Shown piece by piece: positions 62,480-64,000 of a stretch of DNA of 64,000 bases (position 1 is the first letter of the stretch; each line of letters begins with the position of its first letter). The position numbers and the translations under genes were made by a program. The DNA is from JAPLJM01 sp963708515. GTDB lineage: Bacteria > Desulfobacterota > Syntrophia > Syntrophales > Fen-1087. The DNA lies in NCBI GenBank assembly GCA_963708515.1, contig CAVPSX010000018.1, forward strand, positions 248,001-312,000, read 5' to 3'. The notes below the pieces were generated by a model. It had not been told where the DNA came from, did no database searches, and saw only the letters and a list, made by a program, of their open reading frames with translations.

Positions 62480-64000
62480 TACTTCTTGCCCCACGAGTTC
62501 AGCAGCCAGATGTTCCACAGAGCAGCCCGATGATCCATGCGGCAGGCGCGATGCTCTTCCGCCATTCCGGCAATGTAAGGGGCATGAAGGTAAGGGAACG
62601 CGCCGTTGCCGTCCAGCGAGAGGCTGCCATCCTGGAACCACCTGCCGATCGGCACCCCGAAGCCTTTCTTGGAGCGATAAAGGATCTCCCGGGGAAGAAC
62701 AGGCTCCAGGGCCTTTTTCAGGAGATATTTGGTCCGGCCGTTCCGGTATTTATAGGCGTGTGGTATTCTTCTCACAAAATCAACCAGTTCGATATCGAGG
62801 AAAGGGGCCCGCACCTCCAGGGAATTCATCATGCTGGCCCTGTCGGCCTTGACGAGGATATCATCCTGCAGGTAGAGTTTCGTATAGAACTGCAGGGTCT
62901 TGTCGACCAGGTTCTCCTGTTTACAGGCCTCCCACTGCTCGATTGCCTCGGCATAGACCTCCTCGATGTCGGTGGGCTCCCGGAATAGACTTTCCAGGTC
63001 CTGCGGATCGAGTGGTCCCAGCCAGACGGCATTCCAGAAACGTTTGGGGTAGGAGAGGCCCCTCAGGGTCCGCTTGAGGCGAAAATCGAGGCTCATGTTC
63101 CCATGGGTGGAAGGAAACGCCGCCACTGCCATCCGGATCGCCTGATGGATCGGCCCGGGGATGAGGCGGTCATACCATGTCGCCATACTGAGAGCCCGGA
63201 AGGGGTCATAGCCGGCAAAAAGCTCATCGCCGCCGTCTCCTGCCAGCGCTACCGTCACGTGCTTTCTCGTTTCCCGGCAGAGCAGATAGGTGGGTATGAG
63301 CGAACTGTCCCCCATGGGCTCATCGAGCTTACCGACGATCTTCGGCAGAAGCTCCCGCGCCCGCTCCATGGAGAGGATTTCCTCGTAATGCTCGGTATGG
63401 TAGCGATCGGCGATGATTCGCGCGTATTTCGTTTCGTCGAAACTTGCCTCTTCAAAACCGATGCAGAAGCTCTTGATACGCTCCTGCCCGGCCGCTTCCG
63501 CCGCAAAGGCAGTGATGGCGGAAGAATCGACCCCGCCGCTGAGAAAGACCCCCAAGGGAACATCGGACATGAGCCGTCGCTGCACCGATTTTCTCAGCAG
63601 ATCCCGAAGCTCCTCCCCCCATGCTGCTTCCGGGTTGGCCGGTATATGCTCAAAGGGCTCCAGAACGAAATCCCAGTACTTGGATACCCGGAAGGCCATT
63701 GCGTCCATCTTCAGCAGCAGATTATGGCCGCCGGGGAGCTTGAATATCCGCCGATAAAGGGTTGAAGGCGCGGGGATATACCCATAGGCAAAATACTTCT
63801 TGAGGCTTCCCTCATGAACGTCGGCCGTGATCTGAGGGTGCCGGATCAGGGCGCTCAGTTCAGAGGCGAAGGCAAAAGTTCCGGTTCTGCAAGGAATAGA
63901 AGAGGGGCTTTTTCCCGAAACGGTCCCGGCTGAGGAAGAGCTCGCGCCTATTCCGGTCGTAAAGGGCAAAGGCCCACATGCCGTTGAGACGTGAGACAGA
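62479..64000 (-). CDS. asnB: Asparagine synthetase (glutamine-hydrolysing), partial, one frameshift
   Basis: The N-terminus lies beyond the right edge. The visible part starts in the glutaminase domain (LNGMWAFALYDRNRRELFLSRDRFGKKPLFY), then a frame change near 63890 leads to FAFASELSALIRHPQ. The synthetase domain has the PP-loop VFLSGGVDSSAITAF, FCIGFEEASFDETKYA, LDEPMGDSSLIPTYLL, LAGDGGDELFAGYDPF and RAPFLDIELVDFV. Members of this group in polysaccharide islands may amidate uronic acids or other sugars rather than free aspartate; which applies here cannot be seen. It is translationally linked (1-nt overlap) to the GT4 gene. Confidence 0.9.
   Translation of the reverse strand, partial: LSHVSTACGPLPFTTGIGASSSSAGTVSGKSPSSIPCRTGTFAFASELSALIRHPQITADVHEGSLKKYFAYGYIPAPSTLYRRIFKLPGGHNLLLKMDAMAFRVSKYWDFVLEPFEHIPANPEAAWGEELRDLLRKSVQRRLMSDVPLGVFLSGGVDSSAITAFAAEAAGQERIKSFCIGFEEASFDETKYARIIADRYHTEHYEEILSMERARELLPKIVGKLDEPMGDSSLIPTYLLCRETRKHVTVALAGDGGDELFAGYDPFRALSMATWYDRLIPGPIHQAIRMAVAAFPSTHGNMSLDFRLKRTLRGLSYPKRFWNAVWLGPLDPQDLESLFREPTDIEEVYAEAIEQWEACKQENLVDKTLQFYTKLYLQDDILVKADRASMMNSLEVRAPFLDIELVDFVRRIPHAYKYRNGRTKYLLKKALEPVLPREILYRSKKGFGVPIGRWFQDGSLSLDGNGAFPYLHAPYIAGMAEEHRACRMDHRAALWNIWLLNSWGKK

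Overview
The window looks like the chromosome of a Gram-negative delta-proteobacterium of the Syntrophus/Smithella kind (Syntrophaceae-like). This is inferred from protein style and gene order; no 16S rRNA is present. The outer-membrane and lipid A genes prove a diderm envelope. GC content is moderate to high, and neighbouring genes commonly overlap by 4 nt (ATGA or GTGA).

Layout. (1) 1-9607, plus strand: the tail of a GltD-like glutamate synthase small subunit, then glnA, carA, guaA, carB and purF, a run of genes that make or spend glutamine. (2) 9633-15387: smaller units, comprising a DUF362/ferredoxin protein with a bacterial ABHD18-like hydrolase, an HD phosphohydrolase, an inositol monophosphatase, a RodZ-like protein, TatA and single-strand binding protein. 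(3) 15746-35072, plus strand: lysS, lolC, lolD, bamA with an extra N-terminal domain, skp, lpxD, lpxA, gnnA, gnnB, lpxB, msbA, lpxK, lpxL, waaF, gmhB, waaC and a Trm112-type protein. Together these export lipoproteins, assemble outer-membrane proteins, and build and flip lipid A with its inner core. gnnA/gnnB between lpxA and lpxB predict a lipid A with amide-linked acyl chains at position 3. (4) 35135-64000, mostly minus strand: an O-antigen or surface polysaccharide island. It holds a WbpV/WbpL/WbpM-like initiation set, several glycosyltransferases, an alginate-type O-acetylation cassette, a CDP-6-deoxyhexose set (rfbF, rfbG, an RmlC-like epimerase, a C-methyltransferase), a flippase and an asparagine synthetase.

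The most unusual structure is a family of dispersed 30-180 bp long-hairpin repeats, MITE-like with inverted ends. I found nine copies or remnants between 4.7 and 35.1 kb and none in the polysaccharide island. One copy lies in frame inside gmhB and adds about 50 residues. Another is interrupted by a perfect GGGGACAG-type palindrome, and a second such palindrome lies after skp.

The sequence contains many single-base frameshifts (gltD, lysS, lpxK and most island genes). Several are in homopolymers and several are in genes expected to be essential, so I treat them as sequencing errors and annotate the genes across them.
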